Shown here in pieces: positions 33,290 to 41,134 of a stretch of 64,000 nucleotides of DNA. Origin of the DNA: CAVPNY01 sp963706905. GTDB lineage: Bacteria; Chloroflexota; Anaerolineae; Anaerolineales; UBA4823. The notes under the pieces are model-generated. The model was given only the letters and a program-made list of their open reading frames with translations. It ran no database searches and was not told where the DNA came from. The number at the start of each line of letters is the position of its first letter. The first letter of the stretch is position 1. The stretch spans positions 62,001-126,000 of the forward strand of contig CAVPNY010000017.1 of assembly GCA_963706905.1 (NCBI GenBank), in the 5' to 3' direction. The position numbers and the translations under genes were made by a program.

Positions 33290-33355
33290 ACGCGAAGCCG
33301 CCAAGTACGCGAAGGTTTCACAAGAGTTGGCTTGGCATCCTTCGCGCCTTGGCGG
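33290..33355. repeat. Inverted array of CGCGAAG/CGCCAAG heptamers without a gene
   Basis: Left arm: CGCGAAG (33291), CGCCAAG (33299) and CGCGAAG (33308), spaced 8 and 9 nt. Right arm reads the complement: CTTGGC (33331), TTCGCG (33341) and CTTGGCG (33348). CCGCCAAG-TA-CGCGAAGG (33298-33315) pairs with 33339-33355 apart from a small bulge. The loop is about 23 nt and carries no gene. The arrangement mirrors the arrays flanking the GxxExxY gene at 41.1-41.6 kb. It occupies the 330-nt gap between upp and ruvB, which has no other feature apart from the ruvB promoter. Confidence 0.7.
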
Positions 33356-33480
33356 TAATTGTCCGCATCATATAGCCATCGACGCCGTTAAGTTGGACTG
33401 TCGACATTTGGGGACAATTTTAGCATAACTCGAATTTTCGGGCAGGAAGAAATTGTTCGATTTGCACAGGAAGCGGATTT

Positions 33481-33511
33481 TTGACTGCTCGCCAGGAATC
33501 GAGGTTATAAT
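33481..33511 (+). promoter_or_regulatory. ruvB promoter, apparently leaderless
   Basis: TTGACT (33481-33486) and TATAAT (33506-33511) are separated by 19 nt. The expected transcription start (33518-33519) coincides with the GTG start codon of ruvB, leaving no room for a ribosome site. Confidence 0.5.
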
Positions 33512-33518
33512 CATCCCC

Positions 33519-34544
33519 GTGGACGTCCCCCCAAAACGATTAATCACCCCCGATTCCCAACCTGAAGACCGCCTTGACCAGGCCTTGCGCCCTCGCCTGC
33601 TGGCAGACCTGATCGGGCAGGAGCGGGTTAAGGAAAATCTGAGGATCATGATCGCCGCTGCCCGCCAGCGCGGCGAACCGGTTGATCATGTGCTGTTCTA
33701 CGGGCCGCCCGGGCTGGGTAAAACCACCCTGGCGCATATCCTGGCCAACGAGATGGGTGTCAATATTAAGGTTACCGCTGGACCGGCCATTGAGCGTCCC
33801 GGCGACCTGGCGGCGATCCTGACCAACCTGCGCGCCGGCGATATCCTGTTCATCGATGAAGTGCACCGCCTGGGGCGCGTGGTCGAAGAGGTGCTCTACC
33901 CCGCCATGGAGGATTTTGCCCTGGATATCGTGATCGGCAAGGGTCCGTCGGCGCGCTCGCTGCGCCTGAAGCTGCCACACTACACCGTGATCGGGGCGAC
34001 CACCCGCCTGGCGCTGGTTACTGCCCCGCTCCGGGCGCGTTTTGGGGCTGTGTACCGGCTGGATTATTATTCCCATGACGCCATGCTGAAGATTGTCAAG
34101 CGGGGAGGAGGCGTGATGGGCATACCCATCGAGCCAGAAGGCGTGGATGAGATCGCCCGGCGCGGGCGCGGCACGCCACGCGTAGCCTTGCGCTTGCTGC
34201 GCCGGGTGCGCGATTACGCCCAGGTGCGCGGCGATGGGGTGATCACTCGATCGATTGCCGAGCAGGCCCTGGACCTGCTCAACGTTGACCCTCTGGGCCT
34301 GGATGAGATGGATCGCCGGGTGCTGCTCACTGTGATCGAAAAGTACCGCGGCGGGCCGGTCGGGTTGAACACCATTGCGGCATCGATCAGTGAGGAATCT
34401 GACACCATCATGGACGTGGTCGAGCCGTACTTGCTCCAATTAGGCTTCCTGGAGCGCACCTCGCAGGGGCGTCTGGCGACACAAAAAGCCTATGAGCATC
34501 TCGAAATCCCTTATCCGAATAACGAGCAGCCGCGCCTGCTTTAA
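33519..34544 (+). CDS. ruvB: Holliday junction branch migration DNA helicase RuvB
   Basis: A 341-residue AAA+ helicase. LRPRLLADLIGQERVKENL, Walker A GPPGLGKTTL, Walker B LFIDEVHRL, ATTRLALVTAPLRARFG (sensor I and arginine-finger region), RGTPRVALRLLRRVRD (sensor II) and the C-terminal winged-helix EPYLLQLGFLERTSQGR are all present. With RuvA it drives branch migration of Holliday junctions. The GTG at 33519 gives the usual length and N-terminus; the frame is open further up but without motif support. ruvA and ruvC are not adjacent. It heads a tight set ruvB-DUF2905-queA-udg-pdp; DUF2905 after ruvB and then queA is a common bacterial order. Confidence 0.97.
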   Translation: MDVPPKRLITPDSQPEDRLDQALRPRLLADLIGQERVKENLRIMIAAARQRGEPVDHVLFYGPPGLGKTTLAHILANEMGVNIKVTAGPAIERPGDLAAILTNLRAGDILFIDEVHRLGRVVEEVLYPAMEDFALDIVIGKGPSARSLRLKLPHYTVIGATTRLALVTAPLRARFGAVYRLDYYSHDAMLKIVKRGGGVMGIPIEPEGVDEIARRGRGTPRVALRLLRRVRDYAQVRGDGVITRSIAEQALDLLNVDPLGLDEMDRRVLLTVIEKYRGGPVGLNTIAASISEESDTIMDVVEPYLLQLGFLERTSQGRLATQKAYEHLEIPYPNNEQPRLL

Positions 34545-34547
34545 TCC

Positions 34548-34781
34548 ATGAACACGCTCTCTATCGCGCGCTACCTGATGCTGGCCGGGGTCGGCCTGTT
34601 CCTGGTGGGTGGTGTGGTCTATGTGATGGGCCGCATGGGGGTAAAGTTATTCAACCTGCCCGGGGATATCCGCCTGCAAGGCGAAAATCTGACCTGCCTG
34701 GTACCCATCACCAGCATGATCTTGATCTCGATCTTGTTGTCGGTGATCCTCAGCCTGGCGATGCGCTACCTGAATAAATAA
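34548..34781 (+). CDS. DUF2905 small membrane protein
   Basis: A 77-residue protein with two TM helices (YLMLAGVGLFLVGGVVYVM and ITSMILISILLSVILSLAM) around the motif LFNLPGDIRLQGENLTCLVPI. The NLPGDI segment with the two-helix layout is the DUF2905 hallmark. It begins 3 nt after the ruvB stop, and queA follows 17 nt later; linkage of DUF2905 to ruvB and queA is widespread. Function unknown. Confidence 0.93.
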   Translation: MNTLSIARYLMLAGVGLFLVGGVVYVMGRMGVKLFNLPGDIRLQGENLTCLVPITSMILISILLSVILSLAMRYLNK

Positions 34782-34798
34782 AATCCGGCTGCTTACCC

Positions 34799-35821
34799 TT
34801 GCAAACCTCCGATTTTGACTACGATCTGCCACCCGAGTTTATCGCCCAAACTCCGGTGGAGCCGCGGCACGCCTCCCGCCTGCTGGTGCTGGAGCGGGAG
34901 GGCGGCGCCATCCAGCACACCAGCTTCTGGGAGATTGGGCGGTTCTTACGGGCTGGCGACACCCTGGTGGTCAATGAGACGCGGGTGATCCCGGCGCGCC
35001 TGTATGCCCGCAAAATACCGGGCGGGGGAAAAGTTGAGCTGCTCTTGCTGCGCAAGGAGGACGAGTGCACCTGGGAAGCGCTGGTCGGGGGCAAGGGACT
35101 CACCCCGGGTAAGCGCCTGGATGTGGAGTCCGGGCTGCAGGCCGAAATCACTGCCAGATTGGATGGGCCGCGCCGCCTGGTACGGTTCACGGAGCCGATC
35201 GAGCCTTACCTGGCTTCGATTGGGCATGTGCCCCTGCCGCCCTATATCCACACCGCGCTGGCCGACCCGGAGCGCTACCAGACGGTGTATGCCCGCCAGC
35301 CGGGTTCGGCGGCGGCGCCCACCGCCGGGCTGCACTTCACCCCCGAATTGATCGAACGGCTTCAGAGCCAGGGAGTCGCTTTTACCCAGGTCACCCTGCA
35401 CGTCGGGTTGGATACCTTCGCCCCGGTGACCGAGGCCGATCCAGGCCTGCATGCCATCCACACCGAATGGTGCCAGGTGACCCCCGAAGCAGCCAGGGCA
35501 GTCAACCGGGCGCGCCAGGCAGGCGGTCGGGTGATCGCCGTGGGCACCACCAGCGTGCGCACGCTGGAGACTGCGGCGCAGCGCGCCGCGTCGGGCGAGA
35601 CGATCAGCGCTTATCAGGGCGCAACCGATCTCTTTATCCTGCCAGGTCATACCTTTCGGGCGGTCGACGCGCTGATCACCAATTTCCATCTGCCGCGCTC
35701 CACCCTGATCATGCTGGTCAGCGCATTTGCCGGGCGGGAGGCTATCCTCAGCGCTTATGAAACCGCTAAGCGGCAAGGCTACCGTTTCTATTCCTTCGGC
35801 GACGCCATGCTGATCCTGTGA
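34799..35821 (+). CDS. queA: S-adenosylmethionine:tRNA ribosyltransferase-isomerase QueA
   Basis: A 340-residue QueA. MQTSDFDYDLPPEFIAQTPVEPRHASRLLVL, DTLVVNETRVIPARLYARK, GLHFTPELIERLQSQGVAFTQVTLHVGLDTF, HTEWCQVT and TNFHLPRSTLIMLVSAFAG are conserved blocks. It transfers and isomerises the ribosyl group of SAM onto preQ1 in tRNA, forming epoxyqueuosine. The TTG at 34799 is the start that yields the standard N-terminus. Tgt and other queuosine genes are not in the window. Part of the ruvB operon. Confidence 0.97.
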   Translation: MQTSDFDYDLPPEFIAQTPVEPRHASRLLVLEREGGAIQHTSFWEIGRFLRAGDTLVVNETRVIPARLYARKIPGGGKVELLLLRKEDECTWEALVGGKGLTPGKRLDVESGLQAEITARLDGPRRLVRFTEPIEPYLASIGHVPLPPYIHTALADPERYQTVYARQPGSAAAPTAGLHFTPELIERLQSQGVAFTQVTLHVGLDTFAPVTEADPGLHAIHTEWCQVTPEAARAVNRARQAGGRVIAVGTTSVRTLETAAQRAASGETISAYQGATDLFILPGHTFRAVDALITNFHLPRSTLIMLVSAFAGREAILSAYETAKRQGYRFYSFGDAMLIL

Positions 35822-35831
35822 CTCGGCTTCT

Positions 35832-36539
35832 ATGAAAACCTGGGATTCTCTCGATCAAACCATCATTCAATGCCGGAAATGCCCCCGCCTGGTCGCCTGG
35901 CGCGAACAGGTCGCCCGAGAGCGCAAGCGGGCTTACCGGGAACAGGTCTACTGGGGAAAACCCGTGCCAGGTTTTGGCGATCGCCAGGCCAGGGTCCTGG
36001 TGGTCGGTCTGGCGCCCGGGGCGCACGGCGCTAACCGCACCGGTCGCATATTCACCGGGGATGGATCCGGGGAGTTCTTATTCCGAGCGCTGCACCGGGC
36101 GGGCTTTGCCAGCCAGCCGCAGTCGGTTTCTGTCGAGGATGGCCTGCAGCTAACCAGCCTGTATATCAGTGCGGTCTGCCGCTGCGCCCCGCCGGATAAC
36201 CGGCCTCTACCGGATGAAATCGTTAACTGCCTGCCTTTCCTGGAACAGGAGATCGAGCTGCTCACGGGGCTGGTTGGAATTGTCGCCCTAGGGCAGATCG
36301 CCTTTGACAACCTCTTGCGCCTGCTGCGCCAGCGCGGGCATGCTATTCCCCGGCTGGAATTTGCTCACGGAGCCTTGTATCCCCTGGGTGAGAACCTGCC
36401 CTGGTTGCTGGCTTCCTACCATCCCAGCCGCCAGAATACGCAGACCGGACGCCTGACGGTGGAGATGTTTGCCAGCATCTGGGAGCAGGTACGCCAGCTC
36501 CTCGACCTGGGTTATAATCCTGAAATCCTGGTTGATTAG
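35832..36539 (+). CDS. udgB: Uracil-DNA glycosylase, type 5 (UdgB-like), iron-sulfur
   Basis: A 235-residue family 5 UDG. The N-terminal CRKCPRLVAWREQVA carries the first two Fe-S cysteines, with further cysteines in VCRCAPPDNRPLP and NCLPFLEQE. VVGLAPGAHGANRTGRIFTGDGSG is the motif A region, where GLAPGAHGANRTGRPFTGD is typical of family 5, and LLASYHPSRQNTQTGRLT is motif B. It removes uracil and other damaged bases from DNA; family 5 lacks the usual catalytic polar residue and has broad specificity. The ATG is 10 nt after queA. Confidence 0.92.
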   Translation: MKTWDSLDQTIIQCRKCPRLVAWREQVARERKRAYREQVYWGKPVPGFGDRQARVLVVGLAPGAHGANRTGRIFTGDGSGEFLFRALHRAGFASQPQSVSVEDGLQLTSLYISAVCRCAPPDNRPLPDEIVNCLPFLEQEIELLTGLVGIVALGQIAFDNLLRLLRQRGHAIPRLEFAHGALYPLGENLPWLLASYHPSRQNTQTGRLTVEMFASIWEQVRQLLDLGYNPEILVD

Positions 36540-36562
36540 CTTAAGGATGTGGGAGGACAGCC

Positions 36563-37867
36563 GTGCGCGCGGTTGATATCATCATACATAAACGAGATGG
36601 CGGTGAGCTGACCCGCGAAGAGATCGAATTCTTCGTGAATGGATTTTGCCGAGGAGATATCCCTGATTACCAGGCGGCTGCCTGGGCAATGGCGGTCTTG
36701 TTGCGGGGGATGACGCCCCGCGAGACAACTGACCTAACGCTGGCGCTGGTCAATACTGGCGAGACGATTGACTTATCCGGTGTGGTGCCGGTAGCGGTGG
36801 ATAAACACTCGACGGGTGGGGTGGGCGACAAGACCACCCTGGTGGTGGAGCCGCTGGTGGCAGCTTGCGGGTTGCCGGTTGGCAAGCTCTCCGGGCGGGG
36901 CCTGGGCTTCAGCGGCGGCACGCTGGACAAGCTCGAATCGATCCCGGGTTTCCGCACCCAACTGACTACTGAGGAATTCATCGAACAACTGCGCAGCGTG
37001 GGCCTGGTTCTCTCGGGGCAGAGCGCTGACCTGGCGCCAGCCGACGGCAAGCTCTACGCCCTGCGAGATGTCACCGGCACGGTGCAATCTATCCCGCTGA
37101 TCGCCTCCTCGGTGATGAGCAAGAAGATCGCCGGCGGGGCCAACGCCATCCTGCTGGATGTCAAGGTCGGGCACGGGGCTTTCATGCGCACCCTGGAGGA
37201 TGCTCACCAGCTAGCCGAGCTGATGGTGGGCATTGCCAAGCTGGCTGGACGGCGGGCGATTGCCCTGCTCTCCGACATGAACCAACCCCTGGGTCGGGCA
37301 GTGGGCAACGCCTTGGAAGTGAAGGAAGCGATCGATACCCTGCATGGCGGGGGGCCGGAGGATTTCCGCGAACACTGCCTGGAAGCAGCGGCTTACCTGC
37401 TATTATTGGGTGATAAGGTCGAGTCTGTCGCGCAGGGGAGAACGCAGGCTGAGCGAGCCCTGGGGGAGGGCCACGGCTGGGAGCGCTTTCGGACGCTGGT
37501 CGCGACCCAGGGCGGCGATGTGGCTTACGTGGACGGACCGCAGCGCCTTCCCCAGGCGAGCCTGGTTGAGAGCGTGCCAGCCCCACGCTCAGGTTTCCTG
37601 GCAGAGATCAACGCCCAGGTTGTCGGGGAGACTTCCGTCTTGCTGGGAGCGGGACGGGAGAAGAAAACGGATCCCATCGATCATGCGGTGGGGATCGAGA
37701 TCCTGCATAAGGTCGGGGATTGGGTCGAGGCAGGTACGGCGCTGTGTGTGGTGCACGCCAACCAGGTGGAACGGCAGGTGGAAGCCCGCCAGCGATTGTT
37801 GCAAGCCCACCAGTGGAGCGATGACCCGGTTAAGCCGCTGCCATTGTTCTACGGGGTCGTCGAGTAA
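36563..37867 (+). CDS. pdp: Pyrimidine-nucleoside phosphorylase (thymidine phosphorylase family)
   Basis: A 434-residue enzyme. VDIIIHKRDGGELTREEIEFFVNGF, the phosphate/nucleoside motif VDKHSTGGVGDKTTLVVEPLVAACGLPVGKLSGRGLGFSGGTLDKLESI, and the catalytic regions IPLIASSVMSKKIAGGANAILLDVKVG are diagnostic. It cleaves uridine or thymidine with phosphate to the free base and (deoxy)ribose 1-phosphate. The uracil formed can be used by the upp product. GTG start with a GGGAGG ribosome site. Last gene of the ruvB run; a loose CGGGGT/ACCCCG hairpin followed by TTTT (37895-37946) may terminate it. Confidence 0.96.
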   Translation: MRAVDIIIHKRDGGELTREEIEFFVNGFCRGDIPDYQAAAWAMAVLLRGMTPRETTDLTLALVNTGETIDLSGVVPVAVDKHSTGGVGDKTTLVVEPLVAACGLPVGKLSGRGLGFSGGTLDKLESIPGFRTQLTTEEFIEQLRSVGLVLSGQSADLAPADGKLYALRDVTGTVQSIPLIASSVMSKKIAGGANAILLDVKVGHGAFMRTLEDAHQLAELMVGIAKLAGRRAIALLSDMNQPLGRAVGNALEVKEAIDTLHGGGPEDFREHCLEAAAYLLLLGDKVESVAQGRTQAERALGEGHGWERFRTLVATQGGDVAYVDGPQRLPQASLVESVPAPRSGFLAEINAQVVGETSVLLGAGREKKTDPIDHAVGIEILHKVGDWVEAGTALCVVHANQVERQVEARQRLLQAHQWSDDPVKPLPLFYGVVE

Positions 37868-37952
37868 AACTTATTTATCTTTAGAAGGGGGATCGGGGTA
37901 TATTTTTGGCGGGAACGTCGCTGAAAAGCACCCCGTTTTACTGTATTGAGTC

Positions 37953-38591
37953 CTATGCAGTTGGCCAGTGAGCCTGGTCGTTGAACTGGATAAGCACCCA
38001 TCTGTGCTGGTAGGCGTGATATTCCAGAAAGGCGGAAGCGGTATTGGGAAAGCGGAAGGATGCCCCTTGCCAGGTGGCCTGGGGGGTGATACCAAGGATT
38101 GCGCGCAACGTCATATTGAGAATGCCGCCGTGCGAGACGACCAGGTAGCGACCGGGAGGACGCTGCAGCAGGCTCGACACAGCTCTCCCGGAACGCAAGA
38201 ATAGCTCCCATTCACTCTCCCCGGTCTGGCCGATCGGAGTGTAAATATTGCGAAAATTGGGGGGTGGATATTTCTCGGAAGCTACCTCATGTTTCAGGCC
38301 AGCCAGCACCCCATTATCTAATTCCATCCAGACTGGATCAAATTCGAGCGGGGAGGGCAGGGCTTCTGCAAGGATCTCTGCTGACTGGCGAGTACGCGCC
38401 AGCGGGCTCGAGATGATGGCGTCAAAATGCAGCTCTTTTGCCTGCCAATGTTTTGCCAGAGCACGCACCTGGGCGCGGCCGGTCTCGGTCAGCTCAAAGT
38501 CGGCTTGTCCCTGGTGGTACCCTTCAGCGTTGCCGACAAACTCACCGTGCCGCAGCAGTGTAATGTAATAAATGGGTAATGATGTGTCCAA
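37953..38591 (-). CDS. Histidine phosphatase (phosphoglycerate mutase-like) family protein
   Basis: A 212-residue phosphatase. The LLRHGEFVGNAEGYHQGQADFELTETGRAQ block contains the catalytic RHG; DAIISSPLARTRQSAEIL and YLVVSHGGILNMTLRAIL carry the other catalytic Arg and His. It forms a phosphohistidine intermediate; substrates in this superfamily range from phosphoglycerate to nucleotides and sugar phosphates, so the specific role is open. It starts 9 nt after the fmt stop and is probably co-transcribed. Converges on pdp. Confidence 0.93.
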   Translation of the reverse strand: MDTSLPIYYITLLRHGEFVGNAEGYHQGQADFELTETGRAQVRALAKHWQAKELHFDAIISSPLARTRQSAEILAEALPSPLEFDPVWMELDNGVLAGLKHEVASEKYPPPNFRNIYTPIGQTGESEWELFLRSGRAVSSLLQRPPGRYLVVSHGGILNMTLRAILGITPQATWQGASFRFPNTASAFLEYHAYQHRWVLIQFNDQAHWPTA

Positions 38592-38600
38592 AGCGATGAT

Positions 38601-39527
38601 TTATCCCGAATTTCCCTTCCCCCAATCACGCACCCCCAACAGGTAGTCTTTCCCAGACATGGATTTCTTACCGGCTGGCTGCACTTCGACCAAGACCAGC
38701 AGGCCATCCCCGCAACCCATGGCTGGCTGGTCCTGGAAGATTGTTTCCACGCCCTGGCCTGGTGAAGAACTCTCGACCGACTGGGCACGGTGCACCTTGA
38801 GCGGCTGCCCCTGGCGAATGGTAAATGCCCCTGGCCAGGGATTGAAGGCGCGCACCTGGTCCACGAGGCGCCAGGCCGGTTGGGTGAAATCGAGCCGACC
38901 GTCTTCCTTCTTCAGCATGGGGGCGTAGGTGGCTTGCGCCTCAACTTGATGATGAGGGTGCAATACACCGCTCAGGTAGGCTGGTAAGGTATCGATCAAA
39001 AGATCTGCCCCAAGCTGAGCCAGCCTGTTCGAAAGGGAGCCGGCCGTGTCATCCGGATCAATCCTCAGGGAACGCTGTGCCATAATAGGACCCGTATCAA
39101 TGCCCGGATCCATCATCATGATCGTCACGCCCGTCTCCCGATCGCCGTGCAGCAGGGCAGCCTGGATCGGCGCGGCGCCGCGCCAGCGCGGCAACAGGGA
39201 GGCATGGACATTAACACAGCCTCGAAGCGGCAGCTCCAGCACCTCCGGGCGCAGGATCTGCCCAAAGGCCGCCACGACGATCAGATCCGGCGCCCAGGCG
39301 TACAATGCTTCCATGGCCTCAGCCTCGCGCAGGCGAGGCGGCTGGATGATGGGGAGACCCAGTTGCTCGGCGAGCAGCTTGACCGGCGGTGGAGTCAACA
39401 AACGGCCGCGCCCCGCCGGGCGGTCGGGCTGGGTCACCACGCCGACCACCGGGTAATGCTCTGCCAGTGCCTTCAGGGTTGGCAAGGCAAATTCGGGCGA
39501 GCCCATAAAGACAGTGCGGGGATGCAT
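38601..39527 (-). CDS. fmt: Methionyl-tRNA formyltransferase
   Basis: A 308-residue Fmt. The N-terminal TVFMGSPEFALPTLKAL, the folate-site LIVVAAFGQILRPEVLELPLRGCVNVHASLLPRWRGAAPIQ with its catalytic Asn-His, and GDRETGVTIMMMDPGIDTGPI are typical. A C-terminal OB-like domain (about 205-308) with FNPWPGAFT is present. It formylates Met-tRNA for initiation. The def gene is not adjacent. The histidine phosphatase gene follows closely. Confidence 0.96.
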   Translation of the reverse strand: MHPRTVFMGSPEFALPTLKALAEHYPVVGVVTQPDRPAGRGRLLTPPPVKLLAEQLGLPIIQPPRLREAEAMEALYAWAPDLIVVAAFGQILRPEVLELPLRGCVNVHASLLPRWRGAAPIQAALLHGDRETGVTIMMMDPGIDTGPIMAQRSLRIDPDDTAGSLSNRLAQLGADLLIDTLPAYLSGVLHPHHQVEAQATYAPMLKKEDGRLDFTQPAWRLVDQVRAFNPWPGAFTIRQGQPLKVHRAQSVESSSPGQGVETIFQDQPAMGCGDGLLVLVEVQPAGKKSMSGKDYLLGVRDWGKGNSG

Positions 39528-39704
39528 GGCAGGATTTTAGCACAGGAAATGGAAGCGTGAGTGCAAAATCGGAAATCCAATAGGCTTCCCTCAGGTCTGT
39601 TGAATATAGATCTATCATATTGTCGGTTGAGGCGCCTCCCAGTCTGTTGATCCAGATCGGGGATTGGGTTATAGTGGGGCAATCTTTCATTGAGGAGGTC
39701 GGCC

Positions 39705-40235
39705 ATGTCAACTTCATTAGGCATCATTTTAGGGGCTGTGTGCGGGGCGGTTTTTATCCTGGGATTTATCGGGGCGGGAATCTTCCTGATCTACCGCAGC
39801 GTACAAAGCCGCAAGAAGGCAGAAGCCAGCCAGGGCTGGCCGAGCACAGCCGGTCAGATCTACGAGTCGCGGGTCGCTCACAGCACCCACACCGACACCG
39901 ACGGTGACAGCAGCGATAGCTATACTCCCTATGTCGAGTACACCTACCAGGTGGCTGGGCAGTCCTATAATGGACGGGATCTAACCTTCGGCTTTACGCA
40001 GGGGTACGGAAACGCATCCAAGGCGCAGGCCATGCTGGCAAAATATCCGGTTGGAGCGCGGGTGAATGTGTACTACGACCCGGTCGATCCGCAGAAGGCA
40101 GTACTGGAGCGCCAGGCGGGTGGCTTTGGAGTTGGGCTGGTGTTGGGGATCATCTTTCTGGTGATCGGCGCCTGCCTGGGCTGTGGGGGGATATTTGCCC
40201 TGGTTTCCGCCTGGCTGGTTCCAGTCGCGCAATAG
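39705..40235 (+). CDS. DUF3592 domain membrane protein
   Basis: A 176-residue protein with an N-terminal TM helix (LGIILGAVCGAVFILGFIGAGIFLIY), a soluble middle with WPSTAGQIYESRV, YTPYVEYTYQVAGQSYNGRDLTFGF and KYPVGARVNVYYDPVDPQKAVLER, and a C-terminal TM helix (VGLVLGIIFLVIGACLGCGGIFALV). The middle is the DUF3592 pattern, which is not functionally defined. GAGGAGG lies 7 nt before the ATG. A TTATAGT box about 30 nt upstream may be its -10 element. It ends before a perfect hairpin shared with the tRNA gene. Confidence 0.88.
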   Translation: MSTSLGIILGAVCGAVFILGFIGAGIFLIYRSVQSRKKAEASQGWPSTAGQIYESRVAHSTHTDTDGDSSDSYTPYVEYTYQVAGQSYNGRDLTFGFTQGYGNASKAQAMLAKYPVGARVNVYYDPVDPQKAVLERQAGGFGVGLVLGIIFLVIGACLGCGGIFALVSAWLVPVAQ

Positions 40236-40247
40236 CAGAATTAAAAT

Positions 40248-40276
40248 GAAACAGGCCTCGATATATGGCCTGTTTC
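40248..40276. terminator. Bidirectional terminator between the DUF3592 gene and tRNA-Leu
   Basis: Perfect 10-bp stem GAAACAGGCC (40248-40257) with GGCCTGTTTC (40267-40276), 9-nt loop. On the plus strand it follows the DUF3592 stop by 12 nt. On the minus strand it follows the 3' end of the tRNA by 14 nt and runs into TTTTAATT. It probably stops both transcripts. Confidence 0.75.
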
Positions 40277-40290
40277 GATTCACACAAGAA

Positions 40291-40374
40291 TGGGGCGGGT
40301 GGGAGTTGAACCCACAAGGTGTCACCACCGGAGGATTTTAAGTCCCCTGCGTCTGCCAATTCCGCCACCGCCCC
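40291..40374 (-). tRNA. tRNA-Leu (anticodon UAA)
   Basis: The minus strand gives an 84-nt type II tRNA. The acceptor GGGGCGG pairs with CCGCCCC followed by discriminator A; the D-arm contains GGAATTGGCAGACGC, the anticodon loop is CTTAAAA (anticodon TAA), a long variable arm GGTGGTGACACC is present, and GGGTTCAACTCCC forms the T-arm. The long variable arm and anticodon identify leucine. CCA is not encoded. A TTGACC/TAAAAT promoter lies just upstream and a hairpin terminator just downstream. Confidence 0.97.
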
Positions 40375-40385
40375 GTCTGGCTTAG

Positions 40386-40413
40386 ATTTTACCCTGAAAA
40401 AGCGAGGGGTCAA
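40386..40413 (-). promoter_or_regulatory. Promoter of tRNA-Leu
   Basis: On the minus strand TTGACC (40413-40408) and TAAAAT (40391-40386) with a 16-nt spacer, 11 nt before the first tRNA base. The -35 element overlaps the stop codon of the PHP gene. Confidence 0.7.
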
Positions 40414-41090
40414 GATATCCGGGGTATCTCAGGCTTGAATACCTTCTTATACCAGCCGGCATAATGCGAAGTGAAATGCACCCAGGGCGAAGAGAGGTGC
40501 ACATCGAATTGGGCCTGCGCCAGGGAGGCTTTTAGGCTGGCAGCGTCCTGAAATTCAGGCAGCTGCACGCTTGCCCGCCCAACCTCGAAGCCAGCGTGAG
40601 CATCCGAGCCGGCTGTGCCCAGGACGCCATGCTCTTTGGCGAAGGCCTGCGCCTGGGTGTTGTAATCGGCGGACATGCAGCGGGCGTTGAAGGTTTCGAT
40701 AGCGTCCACCAGCGGCAGGATCGCCAACAGGTCGTTCAGCTCCCAGTGACCTTTGCGCAGGGCGTCGAAGGGATGCGAAACGCTGATAAAGGCGTCCTGC
40801 TGGCGTAAGCGAGCGATAGCTTCTTGGGGTGGTAAGCCTGGGGGAATCTCTTCTTTGACAAAAGCCACCAGCAGCTCTCCCTGGGTGGTCATGATCTCCT
40901 CGCCAATGATGATGCGCTGCGGGTCCAGCTCCCTGGCGTGCAGCGCGCCAGCGATGGTGTTGTGATCAGTGACCACCAGCCGGTCGATGCCTTTTTCTAC
41001 TGCCAGGGCAATAAGCTTTTCTGGCTTAAGCAGGCTGTCTTTGGAGTAGATCGTGTGGCAGTGAAACTCGACGCGCAGCATATTAGACAT
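40410..41090 (-). CDS. PHP-domain metal-dependent phosphoesterase
   Basis: A 226-residue PHP protein. EFHCHTIYSKDSL (HxH metal ligands), VTDHNTIAGA, IIIGEEIMTTQGELLVAFV, ISVSHPFDALR and GSDAHAGFEVG are the PHP motifs I-IV. Relatives hydrolyse nucleoside 3',5'-bisphosphates or phosphosugars, or have unknown substrates. The start at 41090 (MSNMLRVEFHCHT) is chosen because the longer frame runs into the heptamer array and gene upstream. A three-heptamer array begins 3 nt before the start codon and may affect its expression. Confidence 0.9.
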   Translation of the reverse strand: MSNMLRVEFHCHTIYSKDSLLKPEKLIALAVEKGIDRLVVTDHNTIAGALHARELDPQRIIIGEEIMTTQGELLVAFVKEEIPPGLPPQEAIARLRQQDAFISVSHPFDALRKGHWELNDLLAILPLVDAIETFNARCMSADYNTQAQAFAKEHGVLGTAGSDAHAGFEVGRASVQLPEFQDAASLKASLAQAQFDVHLSSPWVHFTSHYAGWYKKVFKPEIPRIS

Positions 41091-41092
41091 TT

Positions 41093-41123
41093 GGACGCTG
41101 ATGAACGCTGAAAACGCTGATGA
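41093..41123. repeat. Heptamer array, arm 1, at the 3' side of the GxxExxY gene
   Basis: Three copies of ACGCTGA at 41095, 41105 and 41114 (spacing 10 and 9 nt) read on the plus strand. The mirror-image arm lies at 41581-41610. It sits between the GxxExxY stop and the PHP start codon. Confidence 0.85.
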
Positions 41124-41134
41124 TTCCTTATTTA

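Noticed and set aside
34819..35776. Overlapping minus-strand frames of 123 and 276 codons in queA
   Set aside because: GC-rich antisense frames without motifs; queA is certain.
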